Shown: one piece after another, positions 63,225 to 64,000 of the stretch
Layout of the letters: every line of letters starts with the position of its first letter
How positions within the stretch are numbered: the first letter of the stretch is position 1
NCBI RefSeq assembly: GCF_000384965.1
Contig: NZ_CM001844.1
Location: 1,032,042-1,096,041 of the forward strand
Direction of reading: 5' to 3'
Length of the DNA stretch: 64,000 nt
Origin: Bartonella bovis 91-4
Lineage (GTDB): Bacteria > Pseudomonadota > Alphaproteobacteria > Rhizobiales > Rhizobiaceae
Position numbers and translations under genes: made by a program
Notes under the pieces: model-generated
Told to the model about the DNA's origin: nothing
The model's input: the letters and a program-made list of their open reading frames with translations, nothing else
The model's database searches: none

Positions 63225-64000
63225 ATGACACAGCCCACCCTATCTCCCAAACCTTGGTGTACGAGCAAGCCTACAGCTCTTTTAATATTAGCTGATGGGA
63301 CCGTTATTGAAGGAAAAGGTGCAGGGGCTACAGGTATTGTTGAAGCAGAAATATGTTTTAACACTGCCATGACAGGTTATGAAGAAATTCTCACCGATCC
63401 ATCATACACTAAACAAATCGTTAATTTTACCTTTCCTCATATAGGCAATGTAGGTATAAATAGTGAAGATATTGAAGATCTTATACCAATCAATCACCAT
63501 GGTGCAGTTGGTGCTGTTTTTAAAGCAGACATTACTCATCCCTCTAATTACCGTGCAAACGAAAATCTAAATCAGTGGCTTAAAGCGCGTCAAATCATTG
63601 CAATTTGCGGTGTCGATACACGTGCACTAACCGTCCTCATCCGTGAAAAAGGTGCGCAAAATGCCATTATTGCGCATAACCTAAATAGCAATTTTGATCT
63701 CAATGCTTTAAAGAAACGTATGCAAAAATGGTCAGGAATCACCAATCTCGACCTTACAAAAAAAGTGACATCACAGCAGTTGATGGAATGGAATGAAAAA
63801 GCATGGACTTGGAATCAAGGTTACAGTGCAAACAGTAAATGCAATTTTCATATTGTTGCGATTGATTATGGCATTAAGCGCAATATACTCCGCCTTATGG
63901 CAACACAAGGTGCACGCGTTACTATTGTTCCAGCACATACAAATGCAGAAGAAATTCTGGCAATGAATCCTGATGGCGTTTTTCTTTCCAATGGGCCAGG
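63225..64000 (+). CDS. carA: carbamoyl-phosphate synthase small subunit, cut by window end
   Basis: Glutaminase subunit that supplies ammonia to CarB for arginine and pyrimidine synthesis. The first 258 codons are present: [74 protein letters not shown] and, near the end, [20 protein letters not shown] and GVFLSNGPG, leading into the class I amidotransferase domain. The catalytic Cys and His lie beyond the window. Start is ATG 63225; no strong ribosome site is visible. Confidence 0.95.
   Translation, partial: MTQPTLSPKPWCTSKPTALLILADGTVIEGKGAGATGIVEAEICFNTAMTGYEEILTDPSYTKQIVNFTFPHIGNVGINSEDIEDLIPINHHGAVGAVFKADITHPSNYRANENLNQWLKARQIIAICGVDTRALTVLIREKGAQNAIIAHNLNSNFDLNALKKRMQKWSGITNLDLTKKVTSQQLMEWNEKAWTWNQGYSANSKCNFHIVAIDYGIKRNILRLMATQGARVTIVPAHTNAEEILAMNPDGVFLSNGP

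Overview
The window looks like a chromosomal segment of an alphaproteobacterium of the Rhizobiales, most likely a Bartonella. The coding DNA is AT-rich and the spacers are very AT-rich. The tmRNA gene is the circularly permuted two-piece alphaproteobacterial type with the tag ANDNYAEARLAA. The protein set (alpha-type SspB, a DUF4169 protein, FtsZ with a long linker, hflKC-htrA, a full dcw cluster) fits Rhizobiales, and the long decaying spacers fit a reduced, host-associated genome. Genus is inference; species cannot be told from this window.

Layout. 1-9,006: minus-strand housekeeping genes ilvB, miaA, htrA, hflC, hflK, folA, thyA. A candidate transcription attenuator lies between miaA and ilvB. 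9,193-18,752: plus strand, with an MHS-type transporter, permuted ssrA, its ClpXP adaptor gene sspB, a DUF4169 gene, uvrD, a SCO1 copper protein, prmA and aminopeptidase P. 18,913-43,479: an almost unbroken minus-strand block. Read in transcription order it is rsmH, ftsL, ftsI, murE, murF, mraY, murD, ftsW, murG, murC, murB, ddl, ftsQ, ftsA, ftsZ, terminator, lpxC, bamD, recN, ligA. It joins peptidoglycan precursor synthesis, the division machine, lipid A synthesis and outer-membrane assembly. mraZ is not seen at its head.

43,681-53,100: RNase P RNA, then a gene-poor stretch with ettA, pncA, a DUF475 membrane protein, an XRE regulator and a CAU tRNA. The spacers here hold a strong candidate small RNA (45,978-46,077, minus strand) and several fragments that read like decayed genes. 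53,221-60,795: a SIMPL-domain protein, a YcgN-like Cys-cluster protein, rpoD and dnaG (macromolecular synthesis pair), and a YbdG-type mechanosensitive channel. 61,336-64,000: a GlsB-type small membrane protein, a chorismate lyase (ubiC) that looks foreign in composition and family, a decayed gene remnant, and the 5' part of carA, cut by the window edge.

Most of the window is ordinary conserved housekeeping. The items most worth follow-up are the candidate small RNA with a C-rich loop, the ilvB leader, the apparently acquired ubiC, the ssrA-sspB neighbourhood, and hairpins that overlap the stop codons of dnaG and the ycgN-like gene. No CRISPR array, intact insertion sequence, integrase, rRNA or obvious defence system was seen.
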